Positions 53,393-62,860 are shown, numbered from the stretch's first letter. The stretch is DNA of 64,000 bases from Chryseobacterium oryctis (GCF_025971925.1 NZ_JAPDHV010000002.1:649393-713392), one strand, 5' to 3'. The notes: generated by a model not told the origin, from the letters alone. Program-made: numbers and translations.

Positions 53393-54796
53393 ATGATTCC
53401 TGGGAAAGACAATACTGTAGAAAAGAACGAAGCAAAAGAAAAGAATGGTTCTTTTGCATTATTTGATATTGAACATTTTCTTAGACGCATATTAAGTAAC
53501 TGGTATTGGTTTGCATTAATGTTACTTATTGGCTATGGAATATCATGGGTTTATAGTAAATATTACGCTCAAAATATTTATGCATCCAATTTATCATTAA
53601 GTGTATCTAGTAACACGGCAAGTTATTTTACTCCAAGTCAGTCTATAAACTTTATATGGGGGCAAAATGGTAATCAAGACGGGATATACTTGAAGAAAAT
53701 GCTTTTGTCAAGATCTCATAATGAATTTTTGGTAAAAGAGCTAGATCTTTTTGTCAACTATTCTACAAAAGGAGCTATTAAATCTACATATTTAGATAAA
53801 GACGATTCACCTGTTTTTTTACAAATTGATAAAAAGCATCCTCAGCAAATAAATTATCCCATTACTTTAATTCCTAAAAGTGGAGATAGCTATGAGGTTG
53901 TTCTACCAGAAGAAGGACAGTCTACTAATTTATATAATTTTGAAAGTGAGGGTTTTCAGTCTATAAATTCATATAAGAGACCAGAAAATAAAGTAATTAG
54001 AGTAGGGGAATGGTATAATAGTCCGAATTTAAGGTTTAGATTGATTCAAAATCCGATTTCTCCTAAAATTAAATTTGATAATATAATAGTAACTTTGAGT
54101 TCTGTAAATCAAATGGTTAATGATATTGTTTCTACAATAGGTATTGAATTTGATAAAGAAATAGGAACTATTATGATTATTACCAAAAAAGGATATAATC
54201 TCAACAGTACAGTGAATTTCTTAAATAAATCAGTAAGTGAATTACAAAAGAAGAGACTTGTTGATAAGAATACAGTGGATAAGAATACTGCAAACTATTT
54301 ACAAGGGAATTTAGATGCAATAAGAAAAAAATTAGATTCAAGCGCTGCAGAGCTTAATTATTTAAAAACTACTGAGAAGCTTTATGATATTAAAGATAGA
54401 GATGAAAAGTCTTTGACTAAAATTAAGGATCTTGAAGCCAAAAAAGCAGATTTAGAAAGTAAACTGAGCTCATTAAATGAGATCAGAAGAAATATGGAAA
54501 CCCAAAATTTTGATAATATGATCAGCACAAATGCTGCAGGTTTTCAAGATGGTGCTTTTACGGCAACAGTTGCAGAATTAAAGGCTTTGTATCTTAAAAG
54601 AAGAGAAATGGCTACTATTTATACTCCAAATTCAGAACCGATGAGGGAGATTAATAGATTGATTAATGAAGCTAAAGTAGTGTCTTCTGGTGCTTTGAGG
54701 AACTATTATACAAGATATTATACTGAAATTAATAGAATTAATACGGAGGTTTCTAATGCAAACTCAGATTTAGCTTCTTATCCTGAAAAGCAATGA
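53393..54796 (+). CDS. Wzc-type chain-length/export protein, N-terminal part (ends at in-frame TGA)
   Basis: A 467-residue product with the Wzz-type membrane domain: N-terminal segment WYWFALMLLIGYGISWVYS, a periplasmic domain and a long coiled coil (about residues 300-460; DAIRKKLDSSAAELNYLKTT, NSEPMREINRLI). The frame is closed by TGA at 54794-54796, immediately before the conserved LxxERxYN segment that continues in the same frame. The following 10 codons (KYLDAERGYN) lead without shift into the next ORF. It is thus the first part of one broken or split Wzc-like gene rather than a separate design. Confidence 0.85.
   Translation: MIPGKDNTVEKNEAKEKNGSFALFDIEHFLRRILSNWYWFALMLLIGYGISWVYSKYYAQNIYASNLSLSVSSNTASYFTPSQSINFIWGQNGNQDGIYLKKMLLSRSHNEFLVKELDLFVNYSTKGAIKSTYLDKDDSPVFLQIDKKHPQQINYPITLIPKSGDSYEVVLPEEGQSTNLYNFESEGFQSINSYKRPENKVIRVGEWYNSPNLRFRLIQNPISPKIKFDNIIVTLSSVNQMVNDIVSTIGIEFDKEIGTIMIITKKGYNLNSTVNFLNKSVSELQKKRLVDKNTVDKNTANYLQGNLDAIRKKLDSSAAELNYLKTTEKLYDIKDRDEKSLTKIKDLEAKKADLESKLSSLNEIRRNMETQNFDNMISTNAAGFQDGAFTATVAELKALYLKRREMATIYTPNSEPMREINRLINEAKVVSSGALRNYYTRYYTEINRINTEVSNANSDLASYPEKQ
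54794..54796 (+). other. In-frame TGA splitting the Wzc-like gene
   Basis: The codon between EKQ and KYLDAERGYN is TGA, and both sides are in one frame. One base change (for example TGG or CGA to TGA) explains it. The coding pattern is intact on both sides, which argues for a recent mutation or a sequencing error. Confidence 0.85.
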
Positions 54797-54826
54797 AAAT
54801 ATCTTGATGCAGAGAGAGGATATAAT

Positions 54827-55879
54827 ATGATTGAAGCAACTTACAATAGTTTGTTGGGTAGACAAAACGAAACCCAAATGAGAATGGCAACCAGCCAATC
54901 CGATATTACTGTTATTGACCCGGCAAAAAATCTTGGTCAGGCTCCAATTGGCCCGAATGTAAAAGGTACAAAGCTTAGTATTATTGCAGGATTACTGTGC
55001 TTACCACTATTATTTATTTTAATTGGTGAATTGCTAGATAATAAGATTCGTAATATTAAAGAACTTCTTAGTGCTACTAAGATTCCATTACTTGGTGTTA
55101 TTGGTAATAATAGCAATGAAAATATGCTTACAGTTCTGGAACAACCTAAATCTTCTGTTTCAGAAGCCTTCAGAGGGGTTCGTGCGAATGTAAGGTTTTT
55201 GTCAGGTGAAAACGGGAAAAGTAAGACTATATTGGTTACATCTTCAATTGGAGGAGAAGGTAAGACTTATGTTTCTATTAACCTTGCTTCGGTTCTTGGT
55301 CTAAGTGATAAGAGAACAATCCTTCTTGGGATGGATTTAAGAAAGCCTAAAATTTTTGGTGATTTTAAAATTGATAACAAATATGGTATCTCTAATTATC
55401 TGACAGGGGAGGTATCATTGGAGCAAATCATTAATAAAACTAATATTCCGAATTTGGATGTAGCAACTTCAGGACCTATTCCGCCAAACCCTTCGGAGTT
55501 ATTAATGAGTCAGCGAAACGTTAAGTTCCTTGAAGAGCTTAAAGACAAATACGATTTTATTATTATTGATTCCCCTCCTGTAGGATTGGTTGCGGATTCT
55601 TATGAATTGATGAAATATTCTGATGCTAATATTTATGTTGTACGTCACGAATATACAGAGAAATATATGCTGAAAATGATTACTGAAAAGTATCATAAAG
55701 GTGAAATTGAACATTTAGGACTTGTTTATAATGATTATAATACAAAACAAGGTTATGGATATGGCTACGGATATGGGTATGGCTACGGATATGGCTATTT
55801 TGATGAAGATAAAAACTATAAAGAACCTTTGTTAATAAGAATTAGAAATAAAGCACGTTCAATATTAAGTAAAAAATAA
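54827..55879 (+). CDS. Wzc-type tyrosine autokinase (BY-kinase), C-terminal part
   Basis: A 350-residue product from the first ATG after the TGA. It has the last coiled-coil residues, the second membrane segment (LSIIAGLLCLPLLFILIGEL), RGVRANVRFLS, Walker A SSIGGEGKTYVS, Walker A' LGMDLRKPKI, Walker B DFIIIDSPP and a Tyr-rich tail of eight GY pairs (residues near 310-325). It would autophosphorylate its tail and regulate polysaccharide export. Translation on its own could start at ATG 54827, preceded by AGAGAGGA, leaving a kinase with one membrane segment only. Confidence 0.85.
   Translation: MIEATYNSLLGRQNETQMRMATSQSDITVIDPAKNLGQAPIGPNVKGTKLSIIAGLLCLPLLFILIGELLDNKIRNIKELLSATKIPLLGVIGNNSNENMLTVLEQPKSSVSEAFRGVRANVRFLSGENGKSKTILVTSSIGGEGKTYVSINLASVLGLSDKRTILLGMDLRKPKIFGDFKIDNKYGISNYLTGEVSLEQIINKTNIPNLDVATSGPIPPNPSELLMSQRNVKFLEELKDKYDFIIIDSPPVGLVADSYELMKYSDANIYVVRHEYTEKYMLKMITEKYHKGEIEHLGLVYNDYNTKQGYGYGYGYGYGYGYGYFDEDKNYKEPLLIRIRNKARSILSKK
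55751..55798 (+). repeat. GY-coding imperfect tandem repeat
   Basis: Eight Gly-Tyr codon pairs in a row, with a 12-base unit GGATATGGCTAC recurring. It encodes the C-terminal tyrosine cluster of the BY-kinase. Repeat slippage could change the number of phosphorylation sites without shifting the frame. Confidence 0.8.
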
Positions 55880-55886
55880 TATAGAT

Positions 55887-55910
55887 AAACCCTCATCAAA
55901 TGGGGGTTTG
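55887..55910 (+). terminator. Possible terminator after the kinase gene
   Basis: AAACCCTCAT / ATGGGGGTTT forms a near-perfect hairpin, but the T run is short (TTTGC). It lies 8 bp after the stop. Confidence 0.5.
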
Positions 55911-56043
55911 CTTATATATTACTCCCTTTGCTTCTATTAAAAAAAGAATATTTTTACCAGTTTGTCGTTTACTTTATAACAAATTATGTTTTTTTGTTTA
56001 TTTTTAACTAAACATTAAGATTATCATTAATATAAAAATGTTT

Positions 56044-56051
56044 TATATTTG
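56044..56051 (+). promoter_or_regulatory. -7 element of the outer-membrane operon
   Basis: TATATTTG fits TAnnTTTG, 42 bp before the DUF6089 gene's ATG at 56094. A longer ORF starting at 56049 would begin inside this element, which supports the later start. Confidence 0.55.
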
Positions 56052-56093
56052 CAAAAATTAAATTTTAAAATAACCATAAATCCGTATTCTTTT

Positions 56094-56987
56094 ATGAATA
56101 AAAAATTATTGTTTAGCTTCCTTGCCGCCTTAGGTACTGTGGTAAGTGTTAAAGCCCAAAGAAACGAATTGGGAATTCGTCTAGGTATGAGTAACCTGGT
56201 GGGTGATATAGGAAGAACGAATTATATTTTACAAAAACCATTGGATTTAGGAAGGGCATCGGATTGGGGAGTTCCATTTTATGGAGGGTTATTATATAGA
56301 TTTAATTTTAATCCTTACCAAACTGTAAGATTAGACTTAGGCTATAACCAGATTCAGTTTAATGATAAAGTAGCTAAAGAAGAATATAGAAAGAATAGAA
56401 ATTCATTCGGTAAGAATGATGTTTATGAAGCAAGTTTAACATTTGAATACAACTTCTTTCCTGTAAATAATGAGCAGGTAAGTATGGTGAGTCCTTATAT
56501 ATTTGCCGGTGTCGGAACTTTGATGTATGATGCACCTAAAGCAAATGTGATGCATGACTTTAGAAGAGATAAAGATGGGGTGGCTCAAGCTCCGATTAAT
56601 GAGTTGGATTTTGTTACGACTACTGAGTATACTACAGGGAAAAAAACAACATTCAATATTCCTTTCGGGTTGGGGTTAAAATATAAATTCAACCACGGTT
56701 GGGCAATATTTGCAGAGGCTACATTTAGATATACATTTACAGATCAGTTAGATTATAGTAAGATTCTTACTAAAGATGTAAAGTCTAGTTATAATGGAGA
56801 TATTTTAAGTCCTGCTTCAGGAGGTTCTTTACTTGAAACAGGTGCTTATTATGTTGTGTCTAAAGAAAGAGAAGCTGAAATTATTGGTAAAAGAAACATT
56901 GGAGACGGAAACTCCAGAGATTGGATAAATACCTTTAGCCTAGGGTTGACTTATTCTTTCGGAAGACCACCATGTTATTGTGATTAA
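56094..56987 (+). CDS. DUF6089-family outer-membrane beta-barrel protein
   Basis: A 297-residue protein from ATG 56094 with a signal peptide (MNKKLLFSFLAALGTVVSV, cut near KAQ). Beta-strand alternation and the final aromatic strand FSLGLTYSFGR, followed by a Cys-containing tail PPCYCD, indicate an outer-membrane barrel. From memory this family regularly precedes uppS and bamA in Bacteroidetes, so a role in envelope assembly is likely but undefined. It ends 5 bp before uppS. Confidence 0.85.
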   Translation: MNKKLLFSFLAALGTVVSVKAQRNELGIRLGMSNLVGDIGRTNYILQKPLDLGRASDWGVPFYGGLLYRFNFNPYQTVRLDLGYNQIQFNDKVAKEEYRKNRNSFGKNDVYEASLTFEYNFFPVNNEQVSMVSPYIFAGVGTLMYDAPKANVMHDFRRDKDGVAQAPINELDFVTTTEYTTGKKTTFNIPFGLGLKYKFNHGWAIFAEATFRYTFTDQLDYSKILTKDVKSSYNGDILSPASGGSLLETGAYYVVSKEREAEIIGKRNIGDGNSRDWINTFSLGLTYSFGRPPCYCD

Positions 56988-56992
56988 TTAAT

Positions 56993-57742
56993 ATGTCGTT
57001 GATAAAAGATAAAATAAATTCTGAGAATTTACCAAAACACGTAGCCATTATTATGGATGGTAATGGAAGATGGGCAAAATCTCGTGGCGAAGAAAGAACC
57101 TTTGGTCACAAAAATGCTATTAGTGCTGTAAGAAATGCTATTAATGCATGTAATGAGATTAATATTCCGTATTTAACGCTTTATACATTCTCATCAGAAA
57201 ATTGGAATCGTCCTACCGAGGAAGTAAATACGCTGATGAATTTGTTGGTGGAAACGCTTTTATTGGAAGCCGATGAGATTTTCAGTAAAGGGTTGAGAAT
57301 GCATGTAATAGGTAACTTAGAAAAACTTCCGCCATTAGTGAAAGAGCAATTGCTTCGTGTGGTGGAACTTACAAAAGAAAATACAAAAGGTAATTTGGTG
57401 TTAGCTATAAGCTATGGCTCTCAAAATGAGATACTGAATGCCGTAAAAAATATAAGTTCTGATGTGAAAGACGGTAAGGTAGATGTTGAGAATATAGATG
57501 AAAAATTATTCGAAAATTATCTTTATACAAAAGACTTTCCTCCTGTTGACCTACTTATTAGAACAAGTGGTGAAATTAGAATAAGCAATTTCCTACTTTG
57601 GCAGATCGCATATGCCGAATTACAGTTTTTAGATGTTCTATGGCCAGATTTTTCTAAAGATATTTTCTTTCAATGTATTGTAGATTATCAAAACAAAGAA
57701 AGAAGATATGGTAAGATTAGTGAGCAAATAAAAATCCAATAA
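56993..57742 (+). CDS. uppS: Undecaprenyl diphosphate synthase (isoprenyl transferase)
   Basis: A 249-residue cis-prenyltransferase: IIMDGNGRWAKSRG (catalytic Asp22), LTLYTFSSENWNRP, and the C-terminal LLIRTSGEIRISNFLLWQ. It adds isopentenyl units to farnesyl diphosphate to make the C55 lipid carrier used in peptidoglycan and surface-glycan synthesis, including by the WecA-like enzyme encoded at 51.3 kb. It lies in the conserved outer-membrane operon. Confidence 0.95.
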   Translation: MSLIKDKINSENLPKHVAIIMDGNGRWAKSRGEERTFGHKNAISAVRNAINACNEINIPYLTLYTFSSENWNRPTEEVNTLMNLLVETLLLEADEIFSKGLRMHVIGNLEKLPPLVKEQLLRVVELTKENTKGNLVLAISYGSQNEILNAVKNISSDVKDGKVDVENIDEKLFENYLYTKDFPPVDLLIRTSGEIRISNFLLWQIAYAELQFLDVLWPDFSKDIFFQCIVDYQNKERRYGKISEQIKIQ

Positions 57743-57770
57743 TTTTTAAGAAAAGAAAGACTACGATAAA

Positions 57771-60308
57771 ATGAAGTTTAGACTATTACCCATCGTTATG
57801 TTTGTTGCTTCTGCACATTTTTATGGACAGGTAACTCCACAAGACAGCACTAAAGTAAATAATGCTGTGCATGCAGAAAGCCAAGCAGGAACTTATGTGC
57901 TTAAAGACATCGTTGTAGATGGGGTGAAAAAATATACACCAGCTCAAATTCTTAGATTTACAGGGCTTACTAAAGGAGAGAGTGTAGATATTCCTGGGCA
58001 GAGAATCAGCAATGCTGTAAAAAAACTTTGGGATACTCAATCTTTTTCTGAAGTAGAAGTTTATGTACAAAGTATTGAAGGAGAGACTGTCATTTTAAGA
58101 TTCTACCTTCAGGATTTGAAAGAACTTGGAGAAGTGAAATTTACCGGAAAAGGAATTGGTAAATCTAAAAATGAAAAACTTGCAAAAGATAATAATTTAA
58201 AGCCTGGAACTAAAATTACACAGAATTTAGTTTCAAGTCTTAAAACAAATATCCCTAAAGACTACGTAAAGAAAGGTTTTGCTGATGCTAAGATTACAAT
58301 TCAGGATAAAGTAAATGCTAATGATCCTGCCCTTGTAGATTGGACGATTGAAGTACAAAAAGGGAAAAGAGTAAAGATTGATCATATTGAGTTTGAAGGT
58401 AACACAAGTGTTACTGATAGAAAACTTAGAAATAAAGCTTTCAAAGAAACAAAACAAAAGAGATTTGGTATTGGAGGAATCTTGAAATCTTCAAAATTCA
58501 TTGAAGAAAAATATCAGGAAGACAAACACAATCTTATCAATTACTATAATTCATTGGGTTATAGAGATGCTGCTATTGTTTCTGATTCTGTTTGGAGAAA
58601 TAAAAGAAACAACTACGAAATCAATGTAAAACTTAACGAAGGTAAAAAGTATTATATTGGTGATGTTACATTTACTGGGAATACGGTTTACTCTACGGAA
58701 TATTTACAAAGACTTTTAGGTTACAAAAAAGGGGACATTTATGATGCTGTAGGTTTCAACAAAAAGGTAGGAGAAGACGGAGGTAAGGAAGATGACTCTG
58801 ATATCAAATCAGTTTACATGAACAACGGTTATCTTTTCTCTAATGTTACTCCTGTTGAAAAATCGGTAAATGGAGATGCTGTAAACTTAGAAATTCGTGT
58901 CAATGAAGGAGAAAAAGCAACTTGGAATAAAGTAACTTGGCAGGGGAATACAACCACTCATGACCATGTTATTCTTAGAGCTTTAAGAACAAAACCAGGA
59001 AATCTTTTTGCTAAAAGCGATATCAAAAGAACGTATTTTGATTTAGCGGGAATGTCATTCTTTGATCCTCAACAAATAGGTCAGGATATCCAGCCGAATC
59101 AACAAGATAATACAGTAGATATTAATTGGAAATTGGTAGAAAAAGGTTCTTCACAGGTACAATTACAGGCTGGCTACGGAGGTAATAGCTTTATTGGAAC
59201 CCTTGGATTAACATTTAATAACTTCTCACTAAGAAATTTCCTTAGATTTAAAGACTTTAGACCTGTACCTCAAGGTGACGGACAAACATTAGCTATTCAA
59301 GCTCAGGCGGGACAATATTTCCAAAATTATAGTATATCTTTTACAGAACCATGGTTATTTGGAACAAGGCCTACTGCACTTTCTGTAAGTTTAAACAATT
59401 CAAGAGTTAAATATTCTGATATTAGTGGAAATGCTCAGAAATTAAATATATTCTCAGCTTCAGTTGGGCTTAATAGATTATTGAAGTGGCCAGATGATTA
59501 TTTCTCATTATATACAGGAGTTCAATATCAAAAGTATGACTTCAATAATTATCCTTTTGAATTTGGTGATACAACAGAATATTACGGAACGGCGAATAAC
59601 TTCAGTATCAACTTAGGATTAAGCAGAAACTCTGCGGGTATAGACCCGATTTTCCCGACTGTAGGCTCTAATATTGAACTTTCGGCTAAATTAACGCCAC
59701 CATATTCATTGTTTGGAAATAAAGATTATTCTACAATGAAACCTACGGACAAATATAAGTGGATGGAATTCTATAAAATCAAGTTTAAAGCCGATGTTTA
59801 TAATGAAATTATCGGAAAACTTGTTTTAAGATCTTCTGCTGAAATGGGATTTATGGATGGGTATAACAAACAATTAGGAGCACCACCTTTTGAAAGATTC
59901 TATGTAGGAGGAACAGGATTGTTTGGTGGTAGATTTGATGGGAGAGAACTTATCCCGTTAAGAGGTTATGAGAATGCTTCTACTTATGGAGGTACTACTG
60001 AAGATATTACTCAAAAAGGAGGAGGAACTATCTATAACAGATTTACATTAGAACTTAGATATCCAATTTCATTAAATCAAACAGCTAAAATTTATGCTTT
60101 AACTTTTGCTGAAGGTGGTAATGTTTGGAATTCTTGGGGTAATTATAATCCTTTCCAGCTTAAAAGATCTGTTGGTGTAGGGGTAAGAGTATACATGGGA
60201 GCATTCGGATTAATAGGATTTGATTTTGCTTACGGATTTGATAAAACAGTTCTTGGAACTGAGCCTTCTGGTTGGAAGACACATTTCTTGATGAATCAAT
60301 CATTATAA
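57771..60308 (+). CDS. bamA: Outer membrane protein assembly factor BamA
   Basis: An 845-residue Omp85 protein: signal peptide (MKFRLLPIVMFVASAHFYG), five POTRA domains (YVLKDIVVDGVKKYTPAQIL, then VKFTGKG, IEFEGNTSVTDRK, VTFTGNTVYSTEY, VTWQGNTTTHDH) and a C-terminal barrel with the VGGTGLFGGRFDGRELIPLRG region, corresponding to the conserved VRGF loop, and a final strand. Its length is usual for Bacteroidetes. It folds and inserts beta-barrel proteins, including the T9SS and export components. Confidence 0.95.
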   Translation: MKFRLLPIVMFVASAHFYGQVTPQDSTKVNNAVHAESQAGTYVLKDIVVDGVKKYTPAQILRFTGLTKGESVDIPGQRISNAVKKLWDTQSFSEVEVYVQSIEGETVILRFYLQDLKELGEVKFTGKGIGKSKNEKLAKDNNLKPGTKITQNLVSSLKTNIPKDYVKKGFADAKITIQDKVNANDPALVDWTIEVQKGKRVKIDHIEFEGNTSVTDRKLRNKAFKETKQKRFGIGGILKSSKFIEEKYQEDKHNLINYYNSLGYRDAAIVSDSVWRNKRNNYEINVKLNEGKKYYIGDVTFTGNTVYSTEYLQRLLGYKKGDIYDAVGFNKKVGEDGGKEDDSDIKSVYMNNGYLFSNVTPVEKSVNGDAVNLEIRVNEGEKATWNKVTWQGNTTTHDHVILRALRTKPGNLFAKSDIKRTYFDLAGMSFFDPQQIGQDIQPNQQDNTVDINWKLVEKGSSQVQLQAGYGGNSFIGTLGLTFNNFSLRNFLRFKDFRPVPQGDGQTLAIQAQAGQYFQNYSISFTEPWLFGTRPTALSVSLNNSRVKYSDISGNAQKLNIFSASVGLNRLLKWPDDYFSLYTGVQYQKYDFNNYPFEFGDTTEYYGTANNFSINLGLSRNSAGIDPIFPTVGSNIELSAKLTPPYSLFGNKDYSTMKPTDKYKWMEFYKIKFKADVYNEIIGKLVLRSSAEMGFMDGYNKQLGAPPFERFYVGGTGLFGGRFDGRELIPLRGYENASTYGGTTEDITQKGGGTIYNRFTLELRYPISLNQTAKIYALTFAEGGNVWNSWGNYNPFQLKRSVGVGVRVYMGAFGLIGFDFAYGFDKTVLGTEPSGWKTHFLMNQSL

Positions 60309-60318
60309 TTCATTTAAT

Positions 60319-60873
60319 ATGAAGAATTTTAAAATAGTTATCACATTTGTATTATTTTTGCTGTTCGGTTTCAGCAATGCCCAGAAAATTGGGGTTGTAG
60401 ATACTGAAGCGATATTAGATAAACTGCCTCAATATAAAGAAGCAGAAGCAAGATTAAATTCGCAGATTGATACTTGGCAGTCAGATCTTCAAAATCTACA
60501 ATCTGAATATGAAAAGAAAAGATCCGCTTTTGAAAATGAAAAAGTATTATTAGTTGGAGAACAACTGAAGCTTAGAGAAAAAGAGGTAATGGACTTGGAG
60601 AAAAACATTAAAACTACTACCAGTCTACGTTTCGGAGCAAATGGAGAGATTACAAAATTAAGAACAAACCTAGTTACGCCTTTCCAGGATCAGATTTGGG
60701 AAGCAATAAAGACAATGTCTGAGAAAAACGGATTAGGCATAGTTCTTGATAAAGCCAATAATGTTAATGTTATTTTCCTTCAATCTAGATATGATTATAC
60801 AGACAAGGTTTTAGATATCTTGCTAAAAGGAAATACTAAAAACGAGAAAACTAGTGCCAAAGGTAAAAAGTAA
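60319..60873 (+). CDS. OmpH/Skp-family periplasmic chaperone (1)
   Basis: A 184-residue protein with a signal peptide (MKNFKIVITFVLFLLFGFSNAQ), the OmpH opening KIGVVDTEAILDKLPQYKEA and a long coiled coil (about residues 45-125) followed by GLGIVLDKANNVNVIFLQ. It is a Skp-like trimeric chaperone for unfolded outer-membrane proteins. It starts 10 bp after bamA and is followed by a second copy of the family. Confidence 0.9.
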   Translation: MKNFKIVITFVLFLLFGFSNAQKIGVVDTEAILDKLPQYKEAEARLNSQIDTWQSDLQNLQSEYEKKRSAFENEKVLLVGEQLKLREKEVMDLEKNIKTTTSLRFGANGEITKLRTNLVTPFQDQIWEAIKTMSEKNGLGIVLDKANNVNVIFLQSRYDYTDKVLDILLKGNTKNEKTSAKGKK

Positions 60874-60940
60874 TTATTTAGAATTAACTTTTATCTTTAT
60901 TTAAAATCTAAAAACAAATTAAATTATTTATTTACTAATT

Positions 60941-61444
60941 ATGAAAAAATTAAGTGTATTATTTGCAGCAGTAATGATGGTAGTATCAGTAGGTATGGCA
61001 AAAGCTCAAAAAATTGCTACTTTAGATGTTGCAGCTGTACTTAACGGTATGCCAGAAAAGAAAAAAGCAGACGCAGATTTGAAAACTTTCTTAGATACTA
61101 AGCAAGCTGAAATTAAAAAGAAAACAGATGCTGCTCAAACTAAATTCCAACAATATCAAGCTGAAGCTCCAAAGAAAACAGCTGATGAGAACACAGCAAG
61201 AGAAGCAGAAATGAAAAAATTGGGTGAAGAAATTCAACAAATGAACGATAAAGCTCAAAAAGATTTCATTGCTAAGCAAGATGCAGCTTACGAACCAATC
61301 GAGAAAAAGCTAAATGATGCTGTAATGAAAGTTGCTAAAGCAAACGGATATGATTATATCATGGATGCTAATTCTTCTGCATTAGTTTTCAAAGGAGGTC
61401 CGGATGCTACACCAGCTGTGAAAAAAGAATTAGGTGTTCAATAA
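60941..61444 (+). CDS. OmpH/Skp-family periplasmic chaperone (2)
   Basis: A 167-residue protein with a leader (MKKLSVLFAAVMMVVSVGMA), KIATLDVAAVLNGMPEKKKA and a Lys/Ala/Gln-rich coiled coil (residues 40-110). It is shorter and more regular than its upstream paralogue, with an alanine-rich composition that suggests high expression. The two probably form separate or mixed Skp-like trimers. A good terminator follows 33 bp after the stop. Confidence 0.9.
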   Translation: MKKLSVLFAAVMMVVSVGMAKAQKIATLDVAAVLNGMPEKKKADADLKTFLDTKQAEIKKKTDAAQTKFQQYQAEAPKKTADENTAREAEMKKLGEEIQQMNDKAQKDFIAKQDAAYEPIEKKLNDAVMKVAKANGYDYIMDANSSALVFKGGPDATPAVKKELGVQ

Positions 61445-61476
61445 TTTTTAGAAATTAACAAACATTTATAAAATCT

Positions 61477-61503
61477 ACCATCTCTTTTAGAGGTGGTTTT
61501 TTT
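61477..61503 (+). terminator. Terminator of the outer-membrane operon
   Basis: ACCATCTCT / AGAGGTGGT stem (one G-T pair) with a TTT loop followed by TTTTTTT. The T run merges with the next gene's -7 element. Confidence 0.85.
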
Positions 61504-61510
61504 ATTTTTG
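61503..61510 (+). promoter_or_regulatory. -7 element before the thioesterase
   Basis: TATTTTTG fits TAnnTTTG and lies only 4 bp before the ATG at 61515, so the transcript would have a very short leader. It overlaps the tail of the terminator. Confidence 0.45.
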
Positions 61511-61514
61511 CCAA

Positions 61515-62000
61515 ATGGAAAAAGAAGTGTCAACGACGGTTAAAGTTCGTTTTAGTGATTGTGATCCAATTGGTCATTTAAATAATGTTAAATATTTGGA
61601 TTATATGTTTGATGCCAGAGAAGATCATGTGGAAACTTTTTATGGCTTTACTTATGAAGAATATACAAAACAAACTGGCTGCACATGGATTGCAATTCAA
61701 AATGAAATTGCATACTTAAGAGAAGTAAGATACAATACCAAAGTTGTCATTAGCAGTAAAACAATCGATATACAGGATAGAACTTCCAAAGTTGAGATTT
61801 TAATGAAAAGTTTAGATGAAAAAACTGTTCATGCTGTTTTGTGGGTTACGGTTATTTATTTTAATATGAAAACCAGAAAATCCGAAATTCACCCTGAAGA
61901 TATAAAAGAAACATTCTATAAGTTTTATGTTGATTTGGAACAAAAGGATTTTCAGTCAAGAGTAAAATTTTTAAGATCTAATAACGCAAAAAATTCATAA
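61515..62000 (+). CDS. Acyl-CoA thioesterase (YbgC/FadM-like)
   Basis: A 161-residue hot-dog protein: KVRFSDCDPIGHLNNVKYLD has the Asp and the HLNN pattern of the 4-hydroxybenzoyl-CoA thioesterase group. It hydrolyses an acyl-CoA; the natural substrate is unknown. It has no signal. Its TAA overlaps the start of rfbD by one base (TAATG). Confidence 0.87.
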   Translation: MEKEVSTTVKVRFSDCDPIGHLNNVKYLDYMFDAREDHVETFYGFTYEEYTKQTGCTWIAIQNEIAYLREVRYNTKVVISSKTIDIQDRTSKVEILMKSLDEKTVHAVLWVTVIYFNMKTRKSEIHPEDIKETFYKFYVDLEQKDFQSRVKFLRSNNAKNS

Positions 62001-62860
62001 TGAAAAAAATATTAGTAATAGGAAGTAATGGGCAATTGGGAAATTGTATTAGAAAAATAGCTCCTAATTTTGAATTAGACTATGAGTTCATTTTTACAGA
62101 TTCCCAGACTTTAGATATTACAAGCGAAGATCAGATTAGTAGTTTCTTTTATGACAATAAACCTGATTTTTGTATTAATGCATCAGCTTATACGGCTGTA
62201 GACTTGGCAGAAAAAGAAGCAGAAAAAGCTTTTGCTGTAAATGCTGATGGAGTTGCCAATCTTGCTCAAGCATGTTTTGATTACAAAACAGTTCTTATTC
62301 ATGTTTCTACAGATTATGTATTTGACGGAGAAACAGAAATTTCATACTCAGAGGATAATTTTACGAATCCAATTGGCGTTTATGGAGCATCAAAACGAAA
62401 AGGAGAAGAACTTGCTTTAGAAATTAATCCGAATACAATTATTTTAAGAACTTCTTGGTTGTATTCTGAGTTCAACAAGAATTTTGTGAAAACAATGTTG
62501 AATTTGTTCTCCCAAAAAGAAGAGCTGGGAATTGTTGCGGATCAATATGGTCAGCCAACTAATGCAAATGACCTCGCAGAAGCTATAATGGCTATCATAG
62601 AATCTGATAGCAAAACATTTGGTATTTTTCATTTTTCAAACTATCCGGAAACAACATGGTTTGAGTTTGCAAAAAAGATAGCTGAGTTTTCAAAATCTTC
62701 GGTTAAATTGAATGCTTTAACAACAGAGCAGTATCCAACTCCGGCAAAAAGACCCAAAAGAAGTACAATGTGTTTAGATAAAATAGAGGAAACTTACAAA
62801 ATAGAACCTAAACATTGGGAAAACAGCTTGGAAGAATGCATAAATATCCTGTCTCAATAA
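62000..62860 (+). CDS. rfbD: dTDP-4-dehydrorhamnose reductase
   Basis: A 286-residue extended SDR: VIGSNGQLGNCIRK at the N-terminus, VSTDYVFDGETE, and YGASKRKGEEL with the catalytic Tyr and Lys. The end region RPKRSTMCLDKIEE is typical of RmlD. It reduces the 4-keto sugar to dTDP-L-rhamnose for surface glycans. No other rml genes are in the window, which is unusual as they often lie together. Confidence 0.9.
   Translation: MKKILVIGSNGQLGNCIRKIAPNFELDYEFIFTDSQTLDITSEDQISSFFYDNKPDFCINASAYTAVDLAEKEAEKAFAVNADGVANLAQACFDYKTVLIHVSTDYVFDGETEISYSEDNFTNPIGVYGASKRKGEELALEINPNTIILRTSWLYSEFNKNFVKTMLNLFSQKEELGIVADQYGQPTNANDLAEAIMAIIESDSKTFGIFHFSNYPETTWFEFAKKIAEFSKSSVKLNALTTEQYPTPAKRPKRSTMCLDKIEETYKIEPKHWENSLEECINILSQ

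Noticed and set aside
54794..54796. Reading the TGA as selenocysteine or programmed readthrough
   Set aside because: No selenocysteine-insertion-like hairpin was seen after it and the family does not use Sec; a point mutation or sequencing error is simpler.
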